NCBI RefSeq assembly: GCF_001484195.1
Contig: NZ_LLYW01000004.1
Location: 35,353-99,352 of the forward strand
Origin: Thermococcus celericrescens
GTDB lineage: Archaea > Methanobacteriota_B > Thermococci > Thermococcales > Thermococcaceae
Reading direction: 5' to 3'
DNA length: 64,000 nt
Both the position numbers and the translations under genes were made by a program. The notes below the pieces were generated by a model that was not told the DNA's origin, searched no databases, and saw nothing but the letters and a program-made list of their open reading frames with translations. This document shows, piece after piece, positions 16,238-24,750 of the stretch (position 1 is its first letter; each line of letters opens with the position of its first letter).

Positions 16238-17170
16238 TCAAAACACAAGCTCCACCCAGTTCTCGCGCCTCTTCTTGTAGACCCTTACGAGTCCCCTCTC
16301 TTCGAGACGCTTGAACATCCTCCAGGCGGTCGTCTTGGGGATGTTCAGCATCTTCTTCACCTCTGCCTGGGTCGTCCTGCCTCCCCTGTCGTAGATGTAG
16401 AGGAGCACCCTTATCTCGTCGCTGTTGAGGTCACTCTCCTCCAGCTTTTTCGGGTACTCCTCTCTCGTCAGAGGAAGGGCGATATCTCCTTCCCCAGACC
16501 TGCGTCTCCTCTTTGCCATGACCGAATATCCCACTCCAGCGGACGCGATCCCGAGGGCGGGTAGCAGATAGAGAGGCCAGCTGTTTCCGCTCCCACCGGA
16601 TGCCGATGTGCCGGATGACCCTGCGTTTCCACTCGCAGCGCCAGCACCGGGGAGATCTCCAGTGTAAGGCGGGTCTGCGCCGGCTGGCTTTTCCATAACA
16701 TACGATATGCTCACGTTCCCCGCGGGCATCACTATGTGGTTTTTCTCAACCCTCAGGGGGACGGTGTTCAGTTTTACAACTACCGCATTATCGGGAAGGT
16801 GAAACCTCACGGGGGTCTCGGAGGTGAATTTAATCCTCCATACCGAGCCCTCCTTGGAGGTGAGGGCCGGGGTGTAGTACGTGATTTTAATCAGGCTCGC
16901 GTTCTCGAAGTAAGCCGTTAGGGTTGAGTTTGCTATCTCGTAGGGGATGAGAGAGCCGGTCTCGTCCACCACCATAACGCCCTGGGGGGACTCGTCCAGC
17001 GGGGGAATGGTAACCGCGACTGTGTATTCGGCAGGCCTTACAACCTCCACCACCTTGACGTACCCATCGGGGTAAACGACCAGTTCAGTGGATTCCACCG
17101 TGTACTGCGCCGCGGAGAGCGGAAGGAACAATGAAAGGAAAAGGAAAGCGGCGAAGATTTTTCTGCTCAC
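16238..17170 (-). CDS. Membrane-spanning winged-helix regulator with secreted sensor domain
   Basis: A 310-residue protein with a rare topology. Residues 1-20 are a signal sequence. About 21-165 form a beta-rich extracellular domain (TVESTELVVYPDGYVKVVEV and following). A Gly/Ser/Ala linker comes next. A transmembrane helix (WPLYLLPALGIASAGVGYSV) ends in the stop-transfer KRRRR. The cytosolic C-terminus is a winged helix: DEIRVLLYIYDRGGRTTQAEV, then MLNIPKTTAWRMFKRLEERG. It would sense something outside the cell and bind DNA directly. GTG 17170 follows a strong GGAGGTGAG, 18 bp after the Met/Asn-rich secreted protein gene, so that protein may be its signal or target. Confidence 0.75.
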   Translation of the reverse strand: MSRKIFAAFLFLSLFLPLSAAQYTVESTELVVYPDGYVKVVEVVRPAEYTVAVTIPPLDESPQGVMVVDETGSLIPYEIANSTLTAYFENASLIKITYYTPALTSKEGSVWRIKFTSETPVRFHLPDNAVVVKLNTVPLRVEKNHIVMPAGNVSISYVMEKPAGADPPYTGDLPGAGAASGNAGSSGTSASGGSGNSWPLYLLPALGIASAGVGYSVMAKRRRRSGEGDIALPLTREEYPKKLEESDLNSDEIRVLLYIYDRGGRTTQAEVKKMLNIPKTTAWRMFKRLEERGLVRVYKKRRENWVELVF

Positions 17171-17188
17171 TTGGACTCACCTCCGTGT

Positions 17189-18865
17189 TTAACCGCCCCA
17201 CCAGTTGCCCCAGTTGCCGCCACCACTGCAGTTTCCGCACCCGCTTGAGTTATCGTTTGAATCGTTGTTACCCTGGTCGTTGCTCCAGTTGTCGTTTGAG
17301 TCGTCGTTGGAGTCCTCCATGTGATTGTCCTGGTCATTGTCGGAGTTGTTGTTCATACCGCTTCCCATGTTGCCTTCCTGGTCGTTCTCCATGTGGTTGT
17401 CATCCTCGTCCTCCATGATGTTCCCGCCGGTAGTGCCGTTAATCTGGTTCATTGTCCAGTTGTTGGTTCCCATCCAGCTCTCGCTCCAGTCGTCGTGGGC
17501 ACCGTTCCACCCATAGTTGTCCTCCGGGTTCATCCAGCTTCCTCCCATGCTTCCGTTGCCAGAGGTTCCCTGGTTCATTCTCTCCTCGTCGCTCCACCAT
17601 GGACCGTTCCATCCTCCCATGCTGCCCATTCCCATGCTGTTCCAGCTTCCGTTCTGGCTCATGCCCATTCTTGCGCCCATGTGGCTCTCCTCCTCGTTCC
17701 ACCAGCCGGTTCCCATCATATCGTCCATTTCTCTCTCCCACTGTCCCCACCAGCTCTGGTTGCAGTACTTCTGGTAGTCCGGGTTCATGGGCTGGGCTGT
17801 TGTGTTGGCGTACTGGCCGCAGTAGTCCATCATGTAGCCGTTGCGGAACTCCATTGCCGTTTGCCCTATCTCCATTATCGTCTCCTCCAGCTCGAGGTTT
17901 ATCTCCTTCACCATGCGCAGGGCCATTTCGTACCTGCCAGAGTCAATGAGCCTCTGAACCATCCCGAGCATGTTCTGGAGGTCCGTTCTTCTCATCTCGA
18001 GCATTCTTAGCATCATAGGCGCCTTGGTGTCACTGGTGTTCCCTATCACACTCTCCATGAGGGCCATCAGCTCTGAGGTTCTGTTAAGCTCGGCCTCAAG
18101 CTTCTTCGTGAAGGTCTCGGCTATGTCGCCGGCGCTGGCGGTTAGTATTTCCCTGACGAGCCCCTCAACGGCCATCTCGAGCTGCATCCTGAGGCTCTCG
18201 GCCCTTCTCATGTCGTCCCCGAGGCTTGAAACGTCGCCGTTTTCGATGTCGGCTTCTACCCTGTTGTACGCCTCGACGGTCTGGCTGTAGAGCGCCGATA
18301 TCTCTGAGGTGTCAATGCCGAGCTTTGAGGCCTCGTCTATTATCCTTGAGACGTAGGCGAGGTACTCCCTGGCCCTCTGAAGCTCGATCTTCGCCCAGTA
18401 GAGCGCCTCCTGCCCATTCATCATGCCTCCCATGCCAGGACCCATCCCGGGTCTGCCTGCACTGCCTGCGGGTACTATCCTCTCAACAACGAGCTCGTAT
18501 ACCTCCATGGCGTTCATGGCTATGGTCATGGCCGCGCTGTAGTTGCCCATGTCATAGGCCGCCCAGGAACTCTGCCTGAGGTTCTCGGCCTCGGCGTAGA
18601 GGTTCATCGTCTTATTGTCAATGGCGTTCAGGTTGTCCATTAGTTCAGTGGTGTAGTTGGCCACCCCCTCAAGGAGGGTCAGCATGTAGTAAGCCCTGTC
18701 CTGGAGGGTGGCGTTGAAGGTCGCGTTCCCCGCCATCGCTGTACCGCTGGTGGTAGTGCTGCCTGCTCCGGCAACGTTGCTGGCGAGGGCCTGCCCCCCT
18801 GCCAGGAGCAGGGCGAGCAAAATCCCTGCAATCAACTTCTTGGTTTTTCTTACTACATCCCACAT
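17189..18865 (-). CDS. Secreted helical protein with Met/Asn/Trp/Asp-rich low-complexity tail
   Basis: A 558-residue protein with a signal peptide (KKLIAGILLALLLAGGQALA). The N-terminal 330 or so residues are helical repeats. The long tail (about residues 345-558) is rich in Met, Gly, Asn, Trp, Ser and Asp (MGMGSMGGWNGPWW, NNNSDNDQDNHME) and ends in CGNCSGGGNWGNWWGG. Met-rich and CxxC sequences bind Cu(I), Ag(I) or Hg(II), so a metal-trapping cell-surface or extracellular role is likely but inferred. Many N-x-S/T sequons suggest N-glycosylation. The helical head is paralogous to the upstream 168-residue protein. GGTGAT precedes the ATG, and the promoter lies within the end of the upstream gene. 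Confidence 0.75.
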   Translation of the reverse strand: MWDVVRKTKKLIAGILLALLLAGGQALASNVAGAGSTTTSGTAMAGNATFNATLQDRAYYMLTLLEGVANYTTELMDNLNAIDNKTMNLYAEAENLRQSSWAAYDMGNYSAAMTIAMNAMEVYELVVERIVPAGSAGRPGMGPGMGGMMNGQEALYWAKIELQRAREYLAYVSRIIDEASKLGIDTSEISALYSQTVEAYNRVEADIENGDVSSLGDDMRRAESLRMQLEMAVEGLVREILTASAGDIAETFTKKLEAELNRTSELMALMESVIGNTSDTKAPMMLRMLEMRRTDLQNMLGMVQRLIDSGRYEMALRMVKEINLELEETIMEIGQTAMEFRNGYMMDYCGQYANTTAQPMNPDYQKYCNQSWWGQWEREMDDMMGTGWWNEEESHMGARMGMSQNGSWNSMGMGSMGGWNGPWWSDEERMNQGTSGNGSMGGSWMNPEDNYGWNGAHDDWSESWMGTNNWTMNQINGTTGGNIMEDEDDNHMENDQEGNMGSGMNNNSDNDQDNHMEDSNDDSNDNWSNDQGNNDSNDNSSGCGNCSGGGNWGNWWGG

Positions 18866-18897
18866 GTCGCATCACCAACCTGACCCTGAGTCGTGGC

Positions 18898-19404
18898 TTA
18901 TTTTAGGGAACCGGCGAACCCCATAGGTTCCAAAAGGTTCCACTCGGTTTCTGTGAAATATTCGCTGGTGGATTTTACCGGGTTGGCAGCATACGCCGCT
19001 CTCTGGGGTTTATCCTTGATTGAAAGGGGATCCTCCCCTCGCAGGATTCTCCATATCTCATCATAGAGGGACAGTGCACTCACCGCCATGTTCACAGCCG
19101 CCTCGTAGTGGCTTATCTCACAGGCTGCCCGAATACTTCTCAGGAGGTTCTCTGAATCAAGGAGCATGTCTTGGACGTTTGGAGTAATGTCTCTCATGCT
19201 GACCCTGTACCTGATCCATTCTGCAAGGCCTTCAAGGAAGTTCAGCATCTCACACGCCTTCATCTCCGATGAGACGCTCCCGGGGGTGCCCCCCTGCCGC
19301 GGCCTCTGTGAACTTGCCACGCTGGTGCCACTTCTGCTGCCATAGCTGTCTCCGTCCAATATATCCGCCCTAAACTTAATCCCTTTACTCGGCTTCTTCT
19401 GCAT
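18898..19404 (-). CDS. Cytosolic paralogue of the helical head of the Met-rich secreted protein
   Basis: A 168-residue protein without a signal peptide. After a Ser/Gly-rich basic head, residues 50-125 align with the start of the neighbouring secreted protein. Compare CEMLNFLEGLAEW with YYMLTLLEGVANY, then SENLLRSIRAACEISHYEAAVNMAVSALSLYDEIW with ENLRQSSWAAYDMGNYSAAMTIAMNAMEVYELV. Domain family unknown. GGTGAT lies 12 bp before the ATG. Its stop codon TAA lies inside the TATA box of the next gene. Duplication of gene plus promoter followed by divergence is the simplest origin. Confidence 0.65.
   Translation of the reverse strand: MQKKPSKGIKFRADILDGDSYGSRSGTSVASSQRPRQGGTPGSVSSEMKACEMLNFLEGLAEWIRYRVSMRDITPNVQDMLLDSENLLRSIRAACEISHYEAAVNMAVSALSLYDEIWRILRGEDPLSIKDKPQRAAYAANPVKSTSEYFTETEWNLLEPMGFAGSLK
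18899..18913 (-). promoter_or_regulatory. Duplicated promoter box (copy 1), for the Met-rich secreted protein
   Basis: On the minus strand CGGTTCCCTAAAATA combines a BRE-like GGTTCCC with the TATA box TAAAATA, 34 bp before the ATG at 18865. The identical 15-mer occurs at 19439-19453 before the paralogous gene. The upstream gene's stop codon is part of the box. Confidence 0.65.
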
Positions 19405-19438
19405 GCTAACATCACCAACTAAGGTACATCCTGCCCAC

Positions 19439-19453
19439 TATTTTAGGGAACCG
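19439..19453 (-). promoter_or_regulatory. Duplicated promoter box (copy 2), for the 168-residue paralogue
   Basis: The same 15-base CGGTTCCCTAAAATA lies 35 bp before the ATG at 19404. Similarity continues into the GTTGGTGATG leader. The two genes are therefore expected to respond to the same factors. Confidence 0.65.
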
Positions 19454-19599
19454 CCGGGAGGTATGGGTTTCGCAGGGTTTCCCCGCGTCCCATTTACTTT
19501 GAAACCCCGCGTCATCCCTCCGGGGATGGAAACAGTGGGTGTGCATCCTTTTCATGAAGGCCGTGCCTTTGACGTGCTCGCTATTTTCTCCGGGGCGTA

Positions 19600-19633
19600 A
19601 TGTTTATAAACATTTGCACAAATGCTCAAATGT
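19600..19633 (+). promoter_or_regulatory. CadC/ArsR-type operator overlapping the TATA box
   Basis: ATGTTTATAAACAT (19600-19613) is a 14-bp palindrome containing the TATA box. It overlaps CATTTGCACAAATG (19611-19624), and the outer arms ACATTTG and CAAATGT (19610-19616 and 19627-19633) form a further inverted repeat. The clustered CAAATG elements resemble SmtB/CadC operators and lie just before the repressor gene, implying autoregulation. Confidence 0.65.
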
Positions 19634-19647
19634 GAAGGTGATGAAAG

Positions 19648-20004
19648 ATGACAGAGGTCTGTAGGATTTACGAGGAGCACCTCGATAAGGTGCTCGAAGC
19701 CCAATCAAAAATTCCGGAGGAGGAGACCGTATTGGAGGCAGCGGATTTTTTTGACGCCCTCGGCAACCCGACGAGGCTCAAAATCCTGCTGGCACTCATG
19801 GAGGCAGGGGAGCTCTGCACCTGCGACCTCTCGGCGATAACCAAACTCTCGGTCTCGGCAATCTCCCACCAGCTCCGCATCCTCAAGGACAGGAAGATAG
19901 TCGCCTACCGCAAGGACGGCAAGAACGTCTTCTACCGCCTCGATGATGAGCACATCAGGGATATCCTGAGGACGGCCATGGAGCACCTCTCGGAGGTGAA
20001 GTGA
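19648..20004 (+). CDS. ArsR/SmtB-family metal-responsive repressor (CadC-like)
   Basis: A 118-residue winged-helix repressor. An N-terminal arm with Cys (EVCRIYEEH) precedes the ArsR core. ALGNPTRLKILLALMEAGELCTCDL carries the alpha-3 metal site with two cysteines, and SVSAISHQLRILKDRKIVAYRK is the recognition helix and wing. The N-terminal Cys with CTC is the CadC pattern for Cd(II)/Pb(II)/Zn(II). Metal binding would release DNA and induce the transporter gene that starts one base after the stop. GAAGGTGATG upstream sets the ATG. Confidence 0.88.
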   Translation: MTEVCRIYEEHLDKVLEAQSKIPEEETVLEAADFFDALGNPTRLKILLALMEAGELCTCDLSAITKLSVSAISHQLRILKDRKIVAYRKDGKNVFYRLDDEHIRDILRTAMEHLSEVK

Positions 20005-22092
20005 ATGCCAAAGAAGCTCAAGCTTGAAGGCCTCGACTGCGCGAGCTGTGCCTACGAGATAGAGGAGGCCCTGAAGAAGGAGGGTTTCGAGTTCGCGGTA
20101 GTCAACTTCGCCACCAAGGAAGCTGTGATCGAAGGTGATGTTGAGAAGGCTAAAGAGGTAATCAAAAAGGTCGAGCCCGACGTTGAAGTTATAGAAGCGG
20201 ATGAACATGGGCATAGACATGGACACGAGCATGAGCACGGAGAGGAAGAGGAGTACGGGAAGACAGTGTACATGATAGGGACTTCCCTAATCCTCTTTGC
20301 CGTTGGCATTGTAATGCGCTACTACTACGACATGGACAACGCCCTCGTGTTCGGGATTTTCCTGGCGAGCTACGTCATCTCCGGCTGGAAAGTGCTGAGG
20401 AGTGCTGTAGTCAACTCCATCCGCGGCAACGTCTTCGACGAGAACTTCCTCATAGCCGTGGCGACCGTAGGTGCTTTCATAATCAGGGAATATCCGGAAG
20501 GAGTAGCGGTCATGCTGTTCTACGTCGTTGGCGAGTTCTTCCAGGATCTTGCAGTTGGAAAGTCAAGACGCTCAATTAAGGCTCTACTCGCACTCAAAGC
20601 GGAGTACGCCAACCTGCTCAGGAACGGCGAGGTCGTCCAGGTCAAGCCGGAGGAGCTTAAGGTGGGGGACGTAATCCTCGTCAAGCCGGGCGAGAAGGTT
20701 CCCGTCGACGGCGTCGTCATCGAGGGCACTTCAAGCGTTGACACCTCCGCCTTAACAGGTGAGAGCGTACCGAGGACTGTGAAGGAAGGCGAGGAGATCC
20801 TCTCCGGCATGGTCAACCTCAGCGGCCTCCTAAAGGTGAAAGTCACCAAGGAGCTGAGCGAATCCACAATCTCAAGAATCCTTGAGCTCGTCGAGAACGC
20901 CAGCGCCAGGAAGGCAAAGACGGAGAAGTTCATAACGCGCTTCGCCCACTACTACACCCCCGCTGTGGTGGGAATAGCGGCCCTGATAGCCCTCGTGCCG
21001 CCGCTCGTGACGGGAGACCCGTTCACCCCATGGATATACAGGGCGCTTGTGATACTCGTCATCTCGTGCCCCTGTGCCCTCGTCCTCTCCATCCCGCTCG
21101 GCTACTTCGGAGGTATAGGCAGGGCAGCGAAGGAGGGGATACTAGTCAAGGGCTCCAACTACCTGGACGCTCTCAAAGATGCCAGTATAGTGGCCTTCGA
21201 CAAGACTGGAACCCTCACCAAGGGCGTCTTCAAGGTCACGAAGGTGGAAACGCGGAACGGCTTCAGCGAGGAAGAAATCATCAAATTCGCGGCACTGGCC
21301 GAGGCCCACTCGAACCACCCGATAGCGAAGGCCATCAAGGACGCCTACGGGAAGGAGATCAACGAGGCCGAAATCAAGGAGTACGAGGAGATAGCCGGCC
21401 ACGGAGTGAGGGCGAGGATAGACGGCGTGGAGGTTATGGTAGGAAACGACAGACTCCTCCACAGGTTCAACATTGAACACGACACCTGCCGCGTGAAGGG
21501 AACCGTAGCTCACGTCGTCATCAACGGAAAGTACGCGGGCTACATCATAATCTCGGACGAAATAAAGGAGGACTCACCCACAGCCGTGAAGGAGCTCAAG
21601 CGCCTCGGCGTCAGAAAGGTCGTCATGGTTACCGGTGACAACAGGGAGGTTGCGGCGGAGATAGCAAAGCAGATCGGCCTCGACGGCTTCTACGCGGAAC
21701 TCCTTCCAGAGGACAAGGTGAGGGTCATAGAGGAGCTTGAGAAGGAGAAGGGCAACGGCAAGGTCGTCTTCGTTGGGGATGGGATAAACGACGCCCCCGT
21801 TCTGGCCAGGGCAGACGTTGGCGTGGCCATGGGCGCCCTCGGAAGCGATGCGGCAATAGAGACGGCGGATGTGGTCATAATGGACGACAAGCCCTCGAAG
21901 CTGCCGAGGGGCATCAGGATAGCAAGGAGGACGCAGAGGATAGTCTGGCAGAACATAATCCTTGCGCTCGCCGTTAAGCTGACCTTCGTAAGCCTTGGAA
22001 TCCTTGGAGAGGCGACAATGTGGGAAGCAGTGTTCGCGGACGTTGGAGTGGCCCTCATAGCTGTCTTCAACGCGATGAGGATCCTGAGGTGA
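20005..22092 (+). CDS. zntA: Zn/Cd/Pb-exporting P1B-type ATPase
   Basis: A metal pump of 695 residues. The N-terminal HMA domain has CASC (Cys12/Cys15), followed by a His/Glu-rich segment (HGHRHGHEHEHGEEEE). The core has all P-type motifs: TGES, the transport motif CPCALVLSIP, the phosphorylation site DKTGTLTKG, the HP dipeptide in SNHPIAKA and GDGINDAP. CPC followed by ALVLSIPLGYFGGIGRA fits the P1B-2 (Zn/Cd/Pb) group rather than the copper pumps. It is in one operon with the CadC-like repressor; stop and start are adjacent. It exports divalent soft metals from the cytosol with ATP. Confidence 0.92.
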   Translation: MPKKLKLEGLDCASCAYEIEEALKKEGFEFAVVNFATKEAVIEGDVEKAKEVIKKVEPDVEVIEADEHGHRHGHEHEHGEEEEYGKTVYMIGTSLILFAVGIVMRYYYDMDNALVFGIFLASYVISGWKVLRSAVVNSIRGNVFDENFLIAVATVGAFIIREYPEGVAVMLFYVVGEFFQDLAVGKSRRSIKALLALKAEYANLLRNGEVVQVKPEELKVGDVILVKPGEKVPVDGVVIEGTSSVDTSALTGESVPRTVKEGEEILSGMVNLSGLLKVKVTKELSESTISRILELVENASARKAKTEKFITRFAHYYTPAVVGIAALIALVPPLVTGDPFTPWIYRALVILVISCPCALVLSIPLGYFGGIGRAAKEGILVKGSNYLDALKDASIVAFDKTGTLTKGVFKVTKVETRNGFSEEEIIKFAALAEAHSNHPIAKAIKDAYGKEINEAEIKEYEEIAGHGVRARIDGVEVMVGNDRLLHRFNIEHDTCRVKGTVAHVVINGKYAGYIIISDEIKEDSPTAVKELKRLGVRKVVMVTGDNREVAAEIAKQIGLDGFYAELLPEDKVRVIEELEKEKGNGKVVFVGDGINDAPVLARADVGVAMGALGSDAAIETADVVIMDDKPSKLPRGIRIARRTQRIVWQNIILALAVKLTFVSLGILGEATMWEAVFADVGVALIAVFNAMRILR

Positions 22093-22228
22093 GTTTATCT
22101 TAATTCTGTTTAAGATTGAGTAAGTCTCTTTTACCTTATTATTTCAACTGGTCATCATTGAGCTTATAACCATCTTTCCGTTCAAAAGATTTTTATATTT
22201 TGATAGATAACATGTGTTGGTGATCTCC

Positions 22229-23119
22229 ATGGCGAACTTTGGACTATGGTGGATCAGATGGAATGGCTCGAACTACGAATCGAGAATGAATGGAAGCCTA
22301 AGGGAGTTTAAAGGACTAGGTTTTGACTATGCTGTGATACTCGGACAGCCGGCTCACATCCAATATACTGGAGATGCGGAGACTGACGCATATAACCTTT
22401 CTGAATATTTGAGTGACTACATGAACATGCCATACTACGTCACAATACCATTCTTTACACCTGCAAAAACTCCTCGTGGCAACATAACCGGAAGTTTTGA
22501 GGGGTCCTACTGGGAAAGATGGATTAATGTATTCGCCGGATCATCGGATCCCAATTTAAGGGGGTTTTATTGGAGCCTTGAGAATGCTTGGATGTTCAAA
22601 CAGGATCAGATTGAGAAGGGAGTGGGGATTTCTTATGAATTAATCAAAGCAATGTCACAAAAGATACACAGCGCGGGATTTGAATTTATCTGGATTCCAA
22701 GTGTGCCAACAATGAATATTGAAGGAACAAATATCTTTCCTTGGTACTACTCTCCGAATTATCCTGGAGCCTGTGAATATTTTGACTATGTTTTTGCACA
22801 GCCAAATTATTATATGGGCCGGATAAATAACATAAATGGATGGACACTTAATCTTGAAGGGCTAAAGCTTAAATACAACTGCTGGAATGTATTTATGGAA
22901 ATGGAAGCTGATGAATGTGTTATAGGTGGAGGGGGGAACTGTAAAACTTGCAGTGACTCAATTAACTGTACAAAGTTAGCAAGTGATTATGTACAAGCTC
23001 AGATTAACAATATCGGAAGGAAATATCCACAAAGGGCGTACTACTTTGGGGTGACCTTTGACGTTGTTAGACAAGTTGATTCATATTGTATCAGCAATTT
23101 GGGGGTCCCGTATGTATAA
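22229..23119 (+). CDS. DUF4855-like protein, probable TIM-barrel fold, AT-rich
   Basis: A 296-residue protein without a signal peptide. It starts with ANFGLWWIRWNGSNY and has a late segment EYFDYVFAQPNYYMG, both like the DUF4855 family, whose members look like glycosidase-type barrels of unknown substrate. Several Cys cluster near the end (GNCKTCSDSINCTK). ATG 22229 follows GGTGATCTCC; TTTATATTTTG near 22190 is the TATA box. The base composition is clearly more AT-rich than either neighbour, and A/T-ending codons are frequent, suggesting recent transfer. It overlaps the next gene by 8 bp. Confidence 0.55.
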   Translation: MANFGLWWIRWNGSNYESRMNGSLREFKGLGFDYAVILGQPAHIQYTGDAETDAYNLSEYLSDYMNMPYYVTIPFFTPAKTPRGNITGSFEGSYWERWINVFAGSSDPNLRGFYWSLENAWMFKQDQIEKGVGISYELIKAMSQKIHSAGFEFIWIPSVPTMNIEGTNIFPWYYSPNYPGACEYFDYVFAQPNYYMGRINNINGWTLNLEGLKLKYNCWNVFMEMEADECVIGGGGNCKTCSDSINCTKLASDYVQAQINNIGRKYPQRAYYFGVTFDVVRQVDSYCISNLGVPYV

Positions 23120-23939
23120 ATTTAGTATGTGGAAGTTAGGGCTTTTTCTTTTTCTATTGTCACTTTCGTTTCTACCTGCTATCTCGGCTACCGGATCACT
23201 CTGCGGTCCACATCCTGTTCTCGGCCCCACCGAATACTGCAGTTTCGCTCCATTTATTAAAGTCGGAAAAGACGACGCGATAATAACCCTCTCTTGGGAC
23301 GCGCTGGGCCAGGGAATGCAGGGGGTACCCACCCCGAGCATGATTGGGGAGTACTACTTCTACTTCAGGGATGGGCGGCTTTACTATCTCGGCAACACCA
23401 CCGGGGCGGAGGAGCTCTTCTATACATTCTACAGGGGGTTTTGGTATTTGAGCGACGGAAGGGCCATAGACCCGCGGGGACCTTGCCTTATAGGCGACGT
23501 TATGATTCCGGAGGACATCCGAAATGAGCTGTGTCCCTGCGGCAACGTTTCCATAACCTCGCCCTCGTACCCGGTTGAGTTCAACGGGTCAACACTCCAC
23601 GTCTCGAACGGCAGAGTGTCCTACATAATTAAAGTCCCAGACAGCGTGGCTCTCCATCTTCCGAGCAACACAACCCTGCGCGCAGTCTTCCTGGGAGAAG
23701 AGGCCCTCATCTACATCCGGCCCCAAAATCCCTTCGTCCCCCTTGACTGGGGAAACGTTACTGTGCTCTACTACGATGGGGGCTCCCTTCGGAGGTTGAA
23801 CTTTACAGAGGGTCTGAGAAATGAACTGCCCCCCTGCCGAAAGGCCACCGGCCAGAACTCCAAAAACAGCGCGAAACTCCTAGCTCTCGCGGGAGTCGCT
23901 CTGATACTAGTACTTGATTACTGGAAGGTAAAGAAGTGA
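23112..23939 (+). CDS. Secreted protein anchored by a C-terminal membrane helix
   Basis: A 275-residue protein of unknown family. The N-terminal signal peptide (WKLGLFLFLLSLSFLPAISA) is followed by an ectodomain with at least six Cys, including CPC, and several N-glycosylation sequons. A C-terminal helix (LLALAGVALILVLDYW) ends in KVKK. The topology predicts an outside domain held by a C-terminal anchor. The ATG at 23112 overlaps the end of the DUF4855-like gene, so the two form a unit. Composition changes from AT-rich to GC-rich near 23200, within the first codons. Confidence 0.6.
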   Translation: MYKFSMWKLGLFLFLLSLSFLPAISATGSLCGPHPVLGPTEYCSFAPFIKVGKDDAIITLSWDALGQGMQGVPTPSMIGEYYFYFRDGRLYYLGNTTGAEELFYTFYRGFWYLSDGRAIDPRGPCLIGDVMIPEDIRNELCPCGNVSITSPSYPVEFNGSTLHVSNGRVSYIIKVPDSVALHLPSNTTLRAVFLGEEALIYIRPQNPFVPLDWGNVTVLYYDGGSLRRLNFTEGLRNELPPCRKATGQNSKNSAKLLALAGVALILVLDYWKVKK

Positions 23940-24143
23940 ACACCTTTCTCCGCACCGCCCTAAAGACCTGCTCCTGTCACGGCAGTAGTTGCCCTTTTCG
24001 TAAATAGCAGGTCTGCCACGAGTGTGATGGTTACCTCTTCAATGGGTATTGCCCCTTTTATGAAGGGGGCTTATACAGGACTCAAGGAATCGCCTTAATT
24101 GTGAAAATTTTTGATCCATAATTTTTCACTTTGTGAAGGACAG

Positions 24144-24608
24144 ATGAAAGGAAACTGCAAAGGTCACGGCAAGGGCATGAAAGGCCACGGAATGCACGGG
24201 ATGGAAGAAGCGGAGGAGTCCAAGAGGGAGTACGCCTACGTCCGGGAGGTCGAGACCGGCTTTGACGAGACCGTTGAGAAGGTCAAGGAAGAGCTGAAGA
24301 AGGAAGGCTTCGGAGTGCTCAGCGAGATAAGAGTTGATAGGCTCTTTAAGGAGAAGCTTGACCTCGACATGGAGCCCTACGTAATCCTCGGGGCGTGCAA
24401 TCCGAACTACTCAAGCGAGCTGATAGGCATAGATCTCAACAGCGGCGCCTTCCTACCGTGCAACCTGATGGTCTATGTCAAGGAGGGAAAGACCTACGTG
24501 AGTTTACTGCCCCCGACGGTGGCCATGGGCGTTACAGGGAACGGCGAGCTCCTTGAAGTTGCCGGGAAGGTTGAGGAGATACTGAAGGGTGTAGTTGATA
24601 GGGTTTGA
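24144..24608 (+). CDS. DUF302 protein with His/Met/Gly-rich N-terminus
   Basis: A 154-residue protein. The first 22 residues (GNCKGHGKGMKGHGMHGM) are rich in His, Met, Lys and Gly with one Cys, a likely metal-binding head. The rest is a DUF302 domain with YVILGACNPNYSSELI and GAFLPCNLMVY, including the conserved Cys positions. AAGGA before ATG 24144 sets the start. The earlier in-frame codons at 24111 lack a ribosome site. It stands alone between the AT-rich pair and the Vps4-like block. Compared with the DUF302 gene at 13156, it has gained the metal-binding head. Confidence 0.75.
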   Translation: MKGNCKGHGKGMKGHGMHGMEEAEESKREYAYVREVETGFDETVEKVKEELKKEGFGVLSEIRVDRLFKEKLDLDMEPYVILGACNPNYSSELIGIDLNSGAFLPCNLMVYVKEGKTYVSLLPPTVAMGVTGNGELLEVAGKVEEILKGVVDRV

Positions 24609-24691
24609 TTTTCTTCGTGGGTTTTCTCCTATTCTTTCACACTTTACAAAATGGAAAATTGACCATATCATGTTTTTCTCCAAAATGCCGA

Positions 24692-24745
24692 AAACTTTAT
24701 ATGCTCCCAATGACCAATACTATTCAAAGGGAAGTGCAGAGGTGA
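24692..24745 (+). promoter_or_regulatory. Promoter of the Vps4-like/kinase gene block
   Basis: CTTTATATG (about 24695-24703) is a strong TATA box, about 50 bp before the GTG at 24751. AGGTGA at 24740-24745 is the ribosome binding site. A second TATA-like GGTTAAATG near 28399 could start a sub-transcript at the kinase gene. Confidence 0.5.
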
Positions 24746-24750
24746 ATACC

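Noticed and set aside
17321..18010. Plus-strand frame of 229 codons opposite the Met/Asn-rich secreted protein
   Set aside because: The translation is Val/His/Ser low complexity from antisense Met/Asn codons. The minus-strand gene has a signal peptide, ribosome site and promoter.
24144..24608. DUF302 gene as part of the Vps4-like operon
   Set aside because: A strong TATA box at about 24695-24703 separates it from the operon, and its composition and metal-binding head fit the metal genes.
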